Of a DNA stretch of 64,000 bases, positions 46,618 through 57,394 are shown one piece after another. Where the stretch lies: contig JADNRY010000325.1 in the NCBI GenBank assembly GCA_015501585.1, forward strand, positions 1-64,000, read 5' to 3'. How positions within the stretch are numbered: the first letter of the stretch is position 1; each line of letters begins with the position of its first letter. Both the position numbers and the translations under genes were made by a program. A model generated the notes under the pieces. The model did no database searches and was not told the DNA's origin. It was given only the letters and a program-made list of their open reading frames with translations. The stretch is from Rhodocollybia butyracea (Eukaryota; Basidiomycota; Agaricomycetes; Agaricales; Omphalotaceae).

Positions 46618-47450
46618 GTGATTCATAACTCTCTACTACTGTATGATTACAACTGTTTCTTGGCTTAGCAGTATCTTATCCCACTTATTGTGGCAGGTAG
46701 TTGCCCGGTTGTACCAGTGCCTTCAGACAAATTATACTCTATTGGAAGTACTTTAAATACCTCAGCACTAGGTGTTTGGTTGTTTTACTGTCTTACACAG
46801 TGTTCTACATTAAGGCCGTAAACCCGGAATCCCAGACCTTGAAGGCTTAGGTCTATTTAAGCCCTTAATTAAGACTTGTAATCTATTTTATTAATTTTGG
46901 CCAGCCACAAGTGAATTTGTGCTACAAATTGGCTACAAGCATCATTTCTGGTATACCTGGTCACCATCAAGCCATCAGTAACTCCAAATAGTCTCCAATG
47001 GCACCATTGTCAAGTATAGTATCCTTCTCAACGTGAATCAGACCTTCCACAAGCACTGCCTATTTTATAATAACCCTCCTTGACCTTTGCACTCACTTCA
47101 ATAACTCACAAAAATTTTAGCAGGAGTGATCAAATGTAAAATATCTGAAGACATACTAGCACAATGGTGTGATTGGTGAAGTGGTGCCTGATACTCAAGC
47201 AACTCATTATCTCCCTGTTCTCACTTCACAAACATCATGTACCCACTTTGCTCTTCTTATCTTCCAACTGCTCCAGTTGAGATCAGCTGTTGGTACTAGT
47301 TGACTCTCCTGGCCAATGCAGTACCATCCTTTTAAGACTCTGTAAGGCCTTAAGACCTTAAGATATCCTTGGAAATTCTTAAAGCCTTATGTTAAGGCCT
47401 TAACTTGAGGCCTTCCCACTTAAGCCTTATCCCTTAAGTAGAACACTGGT
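46618..47450. other. AT-rich intergenic region with TTAAGGCC repeats
   Basis: Near 47340-47440 the motif TTAAGGCCTTA and close variants recur many times in both orientations. No gene is seen. Confidence 0.4.
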
Positions 47451-47455
47451 CTTAC

Positions 47456-47735
47456 TGTTAAGGTAAGTTCAACTCAGTTGTTAGGAAAGTAACTATATTA
47501 TATACCTGTTAAGGTAAGTTCAGCTGTATGTATGTCAGTAAGTGGATAAACTAAATATAAAGAAAACGGTCTCACCTCAGTTGTTAGGAAAGCAACTGAG
47601 GGAGTTGTATATGCCGCTCTACGTGACTAAGTACCAGCTGTATAGTATAAAGTAAGCATGGCGTATATGGAATAGGGATGGTCAAAGCTGCGTATATTAG
47701 TCCCAATATGTATACGTACAGAGTAAGCTCTAACA
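47456..47735 (-). repeat. 3' LTR of the copia element
   Basis: It starts TGTTAAGGTAAGTTCA and ends GCTCTAACA. It differs from the other LTR at only about ten positions, mostly transitions, plus a small gap. Confidence 0.9.
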
Positions 47736-47745
47736 CCCCCCCTAC
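47736..47745 (-). other. Polypurine tract of the copia element
   Basis: On the minus strand GTAGGGGGGG directly precedes the 3' LTR. That is the expected place for the plus-strand DNA primer. Confidence 0.7.
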
Positions 47746-50700
47746 TCTGTATGGTCTATCCCAAGAAGTGATACCAGCGTGGAGTGGGTTGGGCCACTCA
47801 GTGCCTTGGTGAACACGTCTGCCACATTTTCGCCCAATCGAATCCTCGTTACCATCACCTCCCCACTCGCCACCTTCTCTCGCATGTAGTGGTGCCTCAT
47901 CTCGATGTGTTTGACCAGTGCGTGCCGGTTGGGGTTCTCTGTCAAGCACACTGACCCGAAGTTATCGCCTTGCATATCAATTGGACCCTCCTGCTTCACC
48001 TCGGATAAGAACAATTTCAGCCAGATTGCCTGTTGTGTGGCACAGGACAGCACAATGTACTCAGCCTTGGTCATCGAAAGGGCTACTGTTGCTTGTCTTT
48101 TCAAACTCCAGGATACGGGGCCACCTGCCATGAAGAAGACATATCCGGAGGTCGACCTGGATGTGTCCCTGCACCTGCCGTGGTCAGAGTCTACAAACCC
48201 ATGTGGTTTGAGGCCTGTGCCTGGCTTGTCCTCTAATGGCCCTGGGCACCCATAGATGATGTCATAGTCAAGTGTGTTTGCTATGTACCCCGCTAGCCAC
48301 ACGACACATTCCAGTGTTGCAACCTGGGTTTAGTTGGTACTTTGCTAGCAGCCCTGCTGCGTATGCCATGTCGGGTCGGGTACATACCTGGCCCCACATA
48401 CTAGATCCAATGAAGGCGCGGTAGGGCTTGTCTTCCATAAACTGTCGTCCTTCCTCTGGCAATGGGTTCGGTGCTTCTATTAGTTTGACATTCGGTGGGA
48501 GGGGAGTATTCCGTCGTCGTACATCCTGGAATCCAAAGTGCTTGAGCATGCGTTCGAAATACCTCCTTTGTGAGAGTGTAATTACTTTGGTTATCAGGTT
48601 CTGTCTGATTGTCATTCCAAGCAGTACCTCCATCCTCACCTCATTTGCGACCCATTGACTTCCTAGGTCCTCAACTGCTTTATCGCGTCCTGCCTCGGTA
48701 GAAGATCCTCCACATATGTTGTCCCTGTATGTGCTTGTTATGGTATACTCATCCCCGACTTGTCAAAATCTGATACATGGGTCCACCTGTGAAGTTGTAT
48801 ACCCATTGTTCCTGTAGCCCTCCACTAGTGTCGCCTGCCAGTCATGGCTCCCCTGCATTGTGCCGTATATTGACTTTTTCAGTTTACACACAAGGTGCTC
48901 TGTTCCGGGCTTAACAAACCTTCTGGTTGTTTCATGTAGACTTTGTGCATGATTGGACTATTGAGGAACGCTGCAGTGAAGTCCACCTGGAAGATAGACA
49001 GCTTCAGAACTGTGATGATTGCCAAGACCAGTCGGACAGACTCCATACGCGCTACTCCACCATATGTCTTATCATAGTCCTGACCCTGTATTTGTGTGTA
49101 GCCCTGAGCAACATACCTCGCTTTTCACTTTAGCAGATTCCCTTCAGTGTTGAATTTTATTGCATAGGTCCACCTGCCGCCAGTCAGATTTGCATCCGGG
49201 GGAAGAGGTACAAGCTCCCAGCAGTCCTTCACCATTAATGTCCTGTACTCCCTCTCCATTGGCTCCCTCCAGAGGTCTGGCCGCTTCATCGCCTGTTTGT
49301 ATGAGGTCGGCACCCAGAGTTCGCCTGATGTCATGGCAAAGGAGTATGGGCTTTTGGAGATAAGTGCCAGTGGCTGTTCCTCTGCCACTGCCTCGTTAGT
49401 CCATGCTTCTCCCTCCACCCTCGCTTTCTCTTCTTGCTCCTCATATTCTCCACTCTTGATGAGTCTATGTGATGGGATATGGCCGCATGCACTACGGCGG
49501 ACTGGCTCTGGTGGTTGTATGGTGTTCTGCAGTTGGGTGCTGCACCAAGGTTATCAGGTTCGGCAGGTTTGAGTGGTTCACTGTGCATCCATGGTGTGTC
49601 CACATTTGGCATAGCTGCGGGTGTTGTATCAGGGTTAAGCTTAGACACAGGGTTGATTGGGTCCAATTGTTTGATTATCTTGTTATCTTCAATTACATCT
49701 TGATCACCCTGAGCTGTTGGCATATGTGTATGGTGTGGTGTCCCTTCCTCAAAAACCACATCATGACTTTCTTCGATGGTTTTCATTTCTGGAACCCAGA
49801 TCCTGTACCCCTGTCTTCCCAGATATCCCAGTAGTCTGCCTTTGACCGCTTGCCTTCCAAGCTTCCCGTCAGTTCTTTGTGGTAATGTCGCCCAGCAATT
49901 GCACCCAAAGGGCCTCAGGTGTGATATGTCCTGTCTCTTGCTTGTCCATTGCTCAACAGGTACAAGGTCTGGGTATCTTGCTGATGGGACAAAATTATCC
50001 ATGTAAATGAACATCGCCGACGCTTCGCCCCAGAAGTAATATGGAAAGCCTGAACCCTCAAGCAATGTGTGTGTCCCCTCCATTACAGTCCTGAACGCTC
50101 ACTCAGCCACTCTATTTGCCGCAGATGAATCGTGTGGTACCTTCTCAATAAGGATGCCATTTTCAGTGCAGTATTCATCTACTGCTCCATTATTCAACTC
50201 TCCACCGCCATCTATGCGTATGGTTCTCAGCTTCTTCCCTGTCTGCTTCTCCACCATAATGTGGTACTCGTGTAGGCACTTCAACCCCGTCTCCTTGCAT
50301 TTATTATTCAAGTAGAACGGTAAATGGAACGATGACTTCCTGTCCATGCAGAGCAGAAGGTAGCTGCATCCTCCTCTGGTTTGTGTTCTCGCTGGCCTGA
50401 ACATGTCAATGTGTACGCGCTCAAGTACCTTGGTCTCGTGCATGAGTACCTCATCAAAGGGCTGTCTCTTTGCCTTCCCATATAGGCAATCTTTGCACAT
50501 CCCCTCCACCTTGCTTTTTATAATATTCAGACTGTCAACAAGATTCCAACTGGTCATGCACTGTAGTATGTGCTGGATTGCAATGTGGCCTAGCCGTCTA
50601 TGCCAAGTAAGTAAGTTGGCTGGTTTATCTCTTGCACGCGAGTAGTTGATGTTTACACTCCCTGACTCTAGGATCTCCACCTCATACATCTTTGCTTTGC

Positions 50701-51139
50701 TGTGCCCCTGTATAATGACCTCCCCTTTGGGCGACTTTACAGTCATTATGCCGCCTCCCCACTCTCCTCTCATTCCTTTGTGGTCTAATGTTGAGAGTGA
50801 TATCAGGTTGTGTGTGAATGATGGAGTGTGTTTTACACCCTGGAGTTTTATGGTCCTTTCGTTCTCGCCTATGCGCATGACAAATTGTACTGTCCCAACT
50901 CCTTGTATTTCAAATCTCCCCACGTCGCCCAATATGGCGCTATTGCCTCTCTGCCCTTGTACCTCAGTATACTCAATAAAGTCTGATTTGTGCACCCAAC
51001 GGTGCTCTGACATGCCGGAGTCAAGAAAAGTTTGTGTTATAGGAGCGGGAGGTGAGTATAGGGACATAGTTCCCTTGCAGACAGTACAATCTTTAGAGCT
51101 GACAATTGTATAACTAAGTATGTCTTTATCTACATCCAT
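47742..51139 (-). pseudogene. Copia pol: protease, integrase, reverse transcriptase, RNase H
   Basis: The protease shows LDSGMSEH (D-S-G). The integrase has the TWHRRLGH zinc region, the core VHIDMF and TIRIDGGGE, then AANRVAE followed by a TGA. The RT begins PTSYKQAMKRPDLW and WELVPLP. It continues past a TGA into KARYVAQGYTQ and DFTAAFLNSP, and its catalytic box is YRDN instead of YVDD. The RNase H has FVDSDHGRCRDTSRS, MTKAEY, GDN and KHIEMRHH and ends near the 3' LTR. In-frame TGAs sit where CGA (Arg) is expected: after AANRVAE (near 50098) and after NLLK (near 49129). Frameshifts occur near 48915 and 48300. The element can no longer make a functional polyprotein. Confidence 0.9.
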
Positions 51140-52166
51140 GCTCTCCCCCCTTTCGCTGACCTGTGACCTTTAGAACAGGATTATACAGTCTAGCCTCAGA
51201 GTCAGTGATTGGTTCAAGCTCTTGGATGGATTTAGACATACTCAAGGGGTTCATGGCATTTGCCAATAGGACGTAGGTAGCCATAGGTGTGCTGGCATCA
51301 GACTTGGTGTCCTCCATTGCTACTACTTTCGCATTCAGTTCGGTCTTTCCCTTGTTTGACTGTCCCTGTTTCGGTCCTTGGCCTTCCATACCGCCGCCTT
51401 TCACCCAGCATTTCCTAGCCATGTGTCCAGGCTTTCCACAGCTGTGGCAGGTGAATGTGGGCCTGTCTCCAGTGCGCTGTTGGTAGTTACCCTGAGGATG
51501 GGTGGCCATGAATGCCTTGACCTTCTTGGTCTCTCATTCCTCCTCCAATCTCTCCTCTTCCTTCTGAAGCCAGAGAGTATGAAGGTATGTGAACATGTCT
51601 GCACTGGACGTTCCTGGGACAATGCAGACATCTCGCTTCCAGTCGCTAGGCATGGATGAGATAAGAATGAGACAGAACTGTGCATTGGGAATACTCCCTC
51701 CTAGGTCATGGACCTTTTTCAGGAGGTTTCGCATCTTCTTTTTGTGGGCTTCCATGGTCTGTTTGAGCGGGTCGAATCTCTCAGAACAGAGAGCTGTATC
51801 TGCAAAGTGGATATGTTGTTCATCTTTCTTCTCAAACTGCTTAATGAGGTTCTTCCAGATTTTGGAGGCCCTCTTTGTCTCATCAATTCCAAGGCTGGTG
51901 GGGTCAACCACATTTGACACAATTGCTCCAGCAACAAGCCTGTCACGGGCTTCCCACTCCTTGTACTGGGGAACCGGCGTGTAGATTGGTCCAGGGTAGG
52001 TAGCCACAGGGGTTGGTCTAGCGATAGTCCCATCGAGATAGCCCGTCAAGCCTTTTGATTGGATAGCAAATAAAATTTCTCTTTTGAATGGCCTCCAGTT
52101 TTCTTGGCCAACGAGCTGTTTCTCGTCTGGGAGTCTTGGTATGTTTAGTAGATTTCCTGACGACAT
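51126..52166 (-). pseudogene. Copia gag with zinc knuckle, one in-frame stop
   Basis: From the ATG at 52166 the frame encodes a gag (UBN2-type) capsid region (WRPFKREILFAIQSKGLTG, IWKNLIKQFEKKDE, MRNLLKKV). An in-frame TGA at about 51534, where Arg (CGA) is expected, precedes KKVKAFMATHPQG. Then comes a CX2CX4HX4C zinc knuckle CHSCGKPGHMARKC. The protein packages the element's RNA in virus-like particles. The passage into pol needs a one-base shift at a G run near 51140. Confidence 0.88.
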
Positions 52167-52221
52167 TTTTGCACTGGACAATATACTTTTGATAATATGT
52201 TTTTCTCAATATTTGTGCTGT

Positions 52222-52242
52222 TAGAGCCCGAGTCTCATAATC
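52222..52242 (-). other. Primer-binding site of the copia element
   Basis: Directly next to the 5' LTR, the plus strand reads TAGAGCCCGAGTCTCATAAT then C. That resembles the D-arm to anticodon-loop part of elongator tRNA-Met (CAT anticodon within CTCATAA). Priming would use an internal tRNA fragment, as in Drosophila copia, rather than the tRNA 3' end. Confidence 0.6.
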
Positions 52243-52519
52243 TGTTAAGGTAAGTTCAACTCAGTTGTTAGGAAAGCAACTATATTATATACCTGTTAAG
52301 GTAAGTTCAACTGTATGTATGTCAGTAAGTGGATAAACTAAATATAAAGAAAATGGTCTCACCTCAGTTGTTAGGAAAGCAACTGAGGGAGTCGTATATG
52401 CCACTCTACGTGACTAAGTACCAGCTGTATAGTATAAAGTAAGCACATATACAGAATAGGGATGGTCAAAGCTGCGTATATTAGTCCCAATATGTATATG
52501 TACGGAGTAAGCTCTAACA
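52243..52519 (-). repeat. 5' LTR of the copia element
   Basis: This 277-bp LTR holds the element's promoter. It ends GCTCTAACA beside the target duplication CTTAC. Confidence 0.9.
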
Positions 52520-52524
52520 CTTAC

Positions 52525-53076
52525 ATATATGCATTCAATTACCTAGGACACTAGCTAGATTAACCACCAAGTTTAAAATGACGCAACAGTTCCTCAACAG
52601 CAAGCAATGAGTACAACAATAAGTCTGGCACATGATGGGATGCAACTCATAAATGTCTCAGTGGAGTGCATCTCGAGAGCAAAACTAAGGGTGATGATAC
52701 ATCAAGAAGTCTGATGTACATTGGGATATAACTGATACATGAGAGTGAAGAATGCAAGCATAAAACATTTCAAGAGCAACAGAGTCCAATACTAAGCTGG
52801 GGCAGTAGCATGATCGGGAGCAGTGTTGGAGGTGGCTTGCTACATGCTGTATCTGCTGAAATTTCCATGCGGCACAATTTATTGACGTGGTTGAGGCAAG
52901 GTTGAGGGAGGAGCGCTTGGGCCATTCTGTGTTCCTTCAATGACGGCACTATACTCCCTCTATCAGAGGATGTTCTTCTGGTGAGTTCTTCCCCAGATTT
53001 GTCCAGACAATTCTCTGGGTGTTCTCCAGGAGTCTCCAGGCTTATTGTCACCAGCCTGGACCCATCCTCTGGGCCT
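52525..53076. other. Intergenic between the copia and long-TIR elements
   Basis: No gene recognised; a minus-strand frame of about 100 codons is without features. Confidence 0.35.
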
Positions 53077-53083
53077 CTCACTT

Positions 53084-55278
53084 CACTTCAGTCACCCCTT
53101 TCAATCTCCCAACTTAGGGCCAATTTTTCATCAAATATTGACCCCCTGGGGCAGGCAGTACCGGGCATTTACCGACCTTGGTATTACCGGATTGGTAGTA
53201 CCACGGTCTGGTACCTGGGCCCTGGGTCCTGGTCTGGTACTACCACCTCGGTACTACCGGATTGAAATTTTCAAATCTCTTTTCTGGAGCCCAGAGCCAT
53301 CCCCTTCAACCCCTACCAGTCATCCCTTGCACTAGACTATGCATTGGGCATTGTTTGCCTGCTAAATAGGCTCACAGCCTGATCATTATCTGACTGCTAC
53401 ATGATGATTCCTGCTGCCAGATTAAATTTTTGTGATGCACTAGCAGACTGGGTATAAACAGTAGGGTGTTATCATAGTCAACATTGGCAAGTATTTGGTG
53501 TAATTTGGTGTACTTAATTGTGAGGTCTAGCTTCCAAGTGGAAGTAAGATCAGGTAATGGGGTCAAATAAGGTAATTTGTTCAATAAGGTCCTTTAAGTA
53601 CCTTAAAGGTAGGTTAAGGTAGTTTCAATACATAAGGTAGCTGTAAGGTAGCGGAGTTTAAATAAGGTAAGGTAAATTGTCACCCACCCTACATAACATA
53701 TGTGTATGTAAATTAATTTGTATATAGGTAATAGCTTGAACATTATCTGAGGTTATTGGAATTTGAAAGTACATGTATAGGCTATCACTACTAGAGTTGT
53801 GCAGAAGACACCCAGCCTTTGTTCCCTGTCCAATGTTCACAATGGCATCCACTCCTTGATGCAGGTCATGCTATTGGAACCACTGAACCGAGACAGTAAT
53901 ATTATACTCAGGTCTTCCAAGACTGGTAGTACCAAACTCGGTAATACCAAGCCCTGGTAGTACCAAACTCGGTAGTACCAAAATTGGTAGTACCAAACTC
54001 GGCAGTACCAAGCTCGGTAATACCAAGCTCTTGGGAGTAGCAAACTTAACATTAGCATGGATTCATGGTCCCAAACCAGATTCATTTATTTAGCACTCAA
54101 GTTAATAAATATTAGTAATTGACAAAACGTCCATAACATGTTGGCAGACCGGTAGTACAAGACCCAGTAGTGCCAAGACTTCATATTACAGAGCTATTAG
54201 AATCCAAAAACAGTTGTAATAGTTATTTATTCAGTAATAATACTGTACAGATAACATCCACAAAGCCCTACATACACCATTCCTATTTATTTAACTTCAG
54301 CTTGACTGAAGTAGGCATGTAACATTCATAGACCAAAGTGAAATTCCTTCTTCCATGGTTTGGTAACAATGAGACTTTGGTTTTAATTAGTTAACTTTGA
54401 ATAAAAGGTATTCTTCCCAGCTCAAGTTCCAACTATCAGGGGAGATCTACTTCAAAGAACAATAAGAGGGGTCATAGAAAGAGCATACAGCACTGTCTTT
54501 CTACCCACCCATCTTGCAATATTTATTATGTATTGTTATAGAAACATTTAAAACCTGTAAATAAATGTACTATATGTACACAGTCATAGTGTTGGAGTGA
54601 ATTAAAGAAGGTGTCGAATAAGCTCAACGTTCACTCCGGTCTAATAGCAAGAAGCCCTAGCAAACGCGCAGGGGAAAATCATACTGTAAGCTACCTTAAA
54701 TAGACTACAGCTACGGAGAAATATACGGAGTAATATACATAAAACATAAAGTAAAACACAAGGATAAATAGATAAATATCCCGCATGGTGTGCACTCCGG
54801 GGGAAAACAAACAACCGACACCACAAGAGAAACTTCGGCAAGCAAATCAATTGCTTAGCTGATTCCATCGTCTCCAACACATAGAAGAGAAGGGCAACCA
54901 AGGTTTCAGGCTATCAATCTGTTGCAGAAAAAAATATCCTGGCGGTGGTGGGCTCTGGCTGCAGGCAGCAGGAATCATGCAACCATCAGTGATCAAGCTG
55001 TGAGCCTATTTGGCACGCAAATGATGTGGCATGCCCAATGAATAGTCTAGTTTAAGGGATGACTGGTAGGGTTGAAGGGGATGGCTCTGGGCTCCAGAAA
55101 AGAGATTTGAAAAATTCAATCCGGTAGTACCAAGGTGGTAGTACCAGACCAGGACCCCTGGCACATGGGCCTTGGTAGTACCAAGGTCGGTAAATGCCCG
55201 GTACTGCCTGCTCCAGGAGGTCAATATTTGATGAAAAATTGGCCCTAAGTTGGGGCATTGAAAGGGGTGCCTGAAGTG
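53084..55278. mobile_element. 2.2-kb long-TIR element with CTCACTT target duplication
   Basis: It begins CACTTCAGTCACCCC and ends GGGGTGCCTGAAGTG. The inverted repeats run about 330 bp inward (53084-53410 against 54945-55278) with many mismatches. A 7-bp repeat CTCACTT flanks both ends (53077-53083 and 55279-55285). The TIRs contain GGTAGTACCA-type units, which are also expanded in a direct array at 53930-54040. The core has no transposase. A 7-8-bp duplication is compatible with hAT-like or unusual families, but the termini lack the hAT CAG signature at the exact end, so the class is open. Confidence 0.7.
53930..54040. repeat. Tandem array of GGTAGTACCAAACTC-type units
   Basis: About seven imperfect copies of a ~15-bp unit, GGTARTACCAARCTC, follow each other without spacers. 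The same palindromic GGTAGTACC core recurs in both TIRs of the surrounding element. Confidence 0.75.
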
Positions 55279-55285
55279 CTCACTT

Positions 55286-57390
55286 GGACATTTTACGAGT
55301 CCTGAATGAAATGAAGGCTCGTCCTTATGGCGGGTTTTGCATGGGAATTTGTCCCAATTAAGCCTGATTTCGTCCTAATCGGGTTGACCCAAAAATGATT
55401 TCATTTCGATATATTTGGAGCGTCAAAGCGTGCGTCACGTGCTTCACAGTACAAATCAATTTTTTCTTTCATTCAAATTCATTGCCTTTGGCTTAGCTTC
55501 TGTTGTTAATCCCGTTAAAATCTCGTCAATTGACCACTTTGCTGAAAACCTGTTTCTTTCATTCTGTTTGTTGACCAGAAACTGTGGATTTACAGGCTTG
55601 TTTTGGTGGTGTCAAGACTCAAAGTAGGTCTACTGCTTGTGTGTAATTCTTCTTCTACGAGTATTTCAATTTTCTATTGTCACTCAATTTGTACAAGTTG
55701 AACAAGGCTCTGATGAAGAGGAAAAGTCACTTGCTTCCTATCTTGTCCCATTCAGACACCACTTATAAGAAGTTATAGCACAATTTCTCATTTGCACACT
55801 GTGATCAATGACTCAACCTCTCAATATTCTCGATGTTTGAGCTTCAAGTTTCAACCTTTCGACATTTAACATCAAGGGTACCAGGAAAGCTGAGCTGTAT
55901 GCTCTTATCTTTCACTTGCCAATCACATCTCATAGTGTTTTAGGCAATGTATAAAAGGCAATGTATAAAAGACTTCAACAAAAAGCAGTGTTGTGCTGAC
56001 AATACAAAAACCTTTGAAGTGCAAGAAAGTCAAGTCTGCAAACCCAAACTCAAGTAACATAAAAGAATCTAAGTATCAATGTTGAACGTTGAACATTGAT
56101 GTCCCAAGCCCTTCTGTCTCACTCACATTCTCCAATGGATCCGACTCCATTTCATATCTTTTAAGTTTTCACCAGATACTGCTCAAGCTCAAGCCTTGAC
56201 TTTGTCCACTATTATATCAACATTTCAGCTCAATGCATGCCTGTGGACTCCAAAGGTAGTTTTTGCTTGTCTTGTTGAATTCTAATGAAACATTTCTGTG
56301 CTTGTAAAATGGCAATAATAAAACATCAGGACTCGTACCTGCCATGCACTTAGCGCGATGGCCCACACTCACAAGTGAAGTTGTAGCATATTTATCCACA
56401 GGTAGAGTGACAAACTGACTTCTCTCTATCCTAACTCTGCCAGGTATGTTCTCATATCATGCATATCATCTGTTTGACAATATTCCTTACAGTTTCTTGA
56501 TTATTGCTCTGCCAGTAATTATCATAGCAGCTCTTTAAGTTGTGTCTAGGAGTCCCACTTATAGTTTTTCAACCATTTCCTGCTTCCTATTCCTATTTTC
56601 TATCTACTCCTGTACTCTTGTTTCTTTGCACCTTGCTCAATAAATCCCAGCGTCACCTCCTCAACACGGCTGCTTTTTCAACTAATCACACAGTGATTTT
56701 TCTTGAATAGTGCCCACAGCTGGTTAGCAATCCATAATAGGGGCCAAGTTTCTCTTTGGAACTGTGAGAAGTACTGGAATTTGTTCACTCCCTGTGCACA
56801 TGACGCGAACATGACTTTATCATCTGTTGGATCATATCATTTATCTGCACTCAAACATTGCTCAAACGAAGTCAATCAAGCGCTAGTGAAAGATAATGAA
56901 AGTTAATGATCAGTTAAGCATAGTCAGTAGCAGAAATAAGAGTAAGCAAGTACTAGATTAACAGCAAATAATATAAGGTGAACAAAAGATGAAGGGGCAA
57001 GATGTGACCCCAAGTACATTTGCCTTGTAGTCGGGGATTGCTGCGCAGCAGCGTTAAGGATCTGGTCACGAGGTTCCGATTCATGGCATCGCTAGCAGCT
57101 TGCTTTTTTCTTGAGCTCAAACCTAAAAGATCATGGTGCAGGAGAAACTGGTCCAATCCAAACTTTACTACAGGTGGTCCAAAGAAGAAAGACGGTTGTG
57201 CCAGAGTGTTCAGTCGGAGTGTTGTAGCAGGGTCGCTTTGAAATTAAAAAAAGATGTCAAGCGCTAAGCTAGAAGTATCGCGGCGGTGTAATGCAGTCAG
57301 ACACGCGACTATGCTGCAGCGCAAGGACAGGTATTTTTGATAGATTCGATAGACGCCACTATGTAGTGATCATGGTTCACTTGTATTTGG
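55286..57390. other. Intergenic
   Basis: About 2.1 kb of AT-rich sequence with short frames only. No gene, RNA or further element was recognised. Confidence 0.4.
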
Positions 57391-57394
57391 ATGG

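Larger units (their letters stand above)
47456..52519 (-). mobile_element. Ty1/copia LTR retrotransposon, structurally complete but mutated
   Basis: LTRs of 280 bp (47456-47735) and 277 bp (52243-52519) with TG...CA ends flank a 4.5-kb interior. The target duplication CTTAC is perfect (47451-47455 and 52520-52524). The domain order on the minus strand is gag, protease, integrase, reverse transcriptase, RNase H, which defines copia (integrase before RT). The primer-binding site and polypurine tract adjoin the correct LTRs. Several stops and shifts break the single gag-pol frame. Confidence 0.95.

Noticed and set aside
49469..51113. Several plus-strand ORFs of 65-155 codons
   Set aside because: They are antisense shadows of the copia gag-pol genes, whose domains are plain on the minus strand.
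53930..54040. CRISPR-like regular repeats
   Set aside because: Units are directly adjacent without spacers, imperfect, in a eukaryotic genome, and shared with the TIRs of the surrounding element.
53084..55278. Calling the long-TIR element a CACTA element because it starts CACT
   Set aside because: The end is CACTTCAG rather than CACTA and the duplication is 7 bp, not 3 bp.
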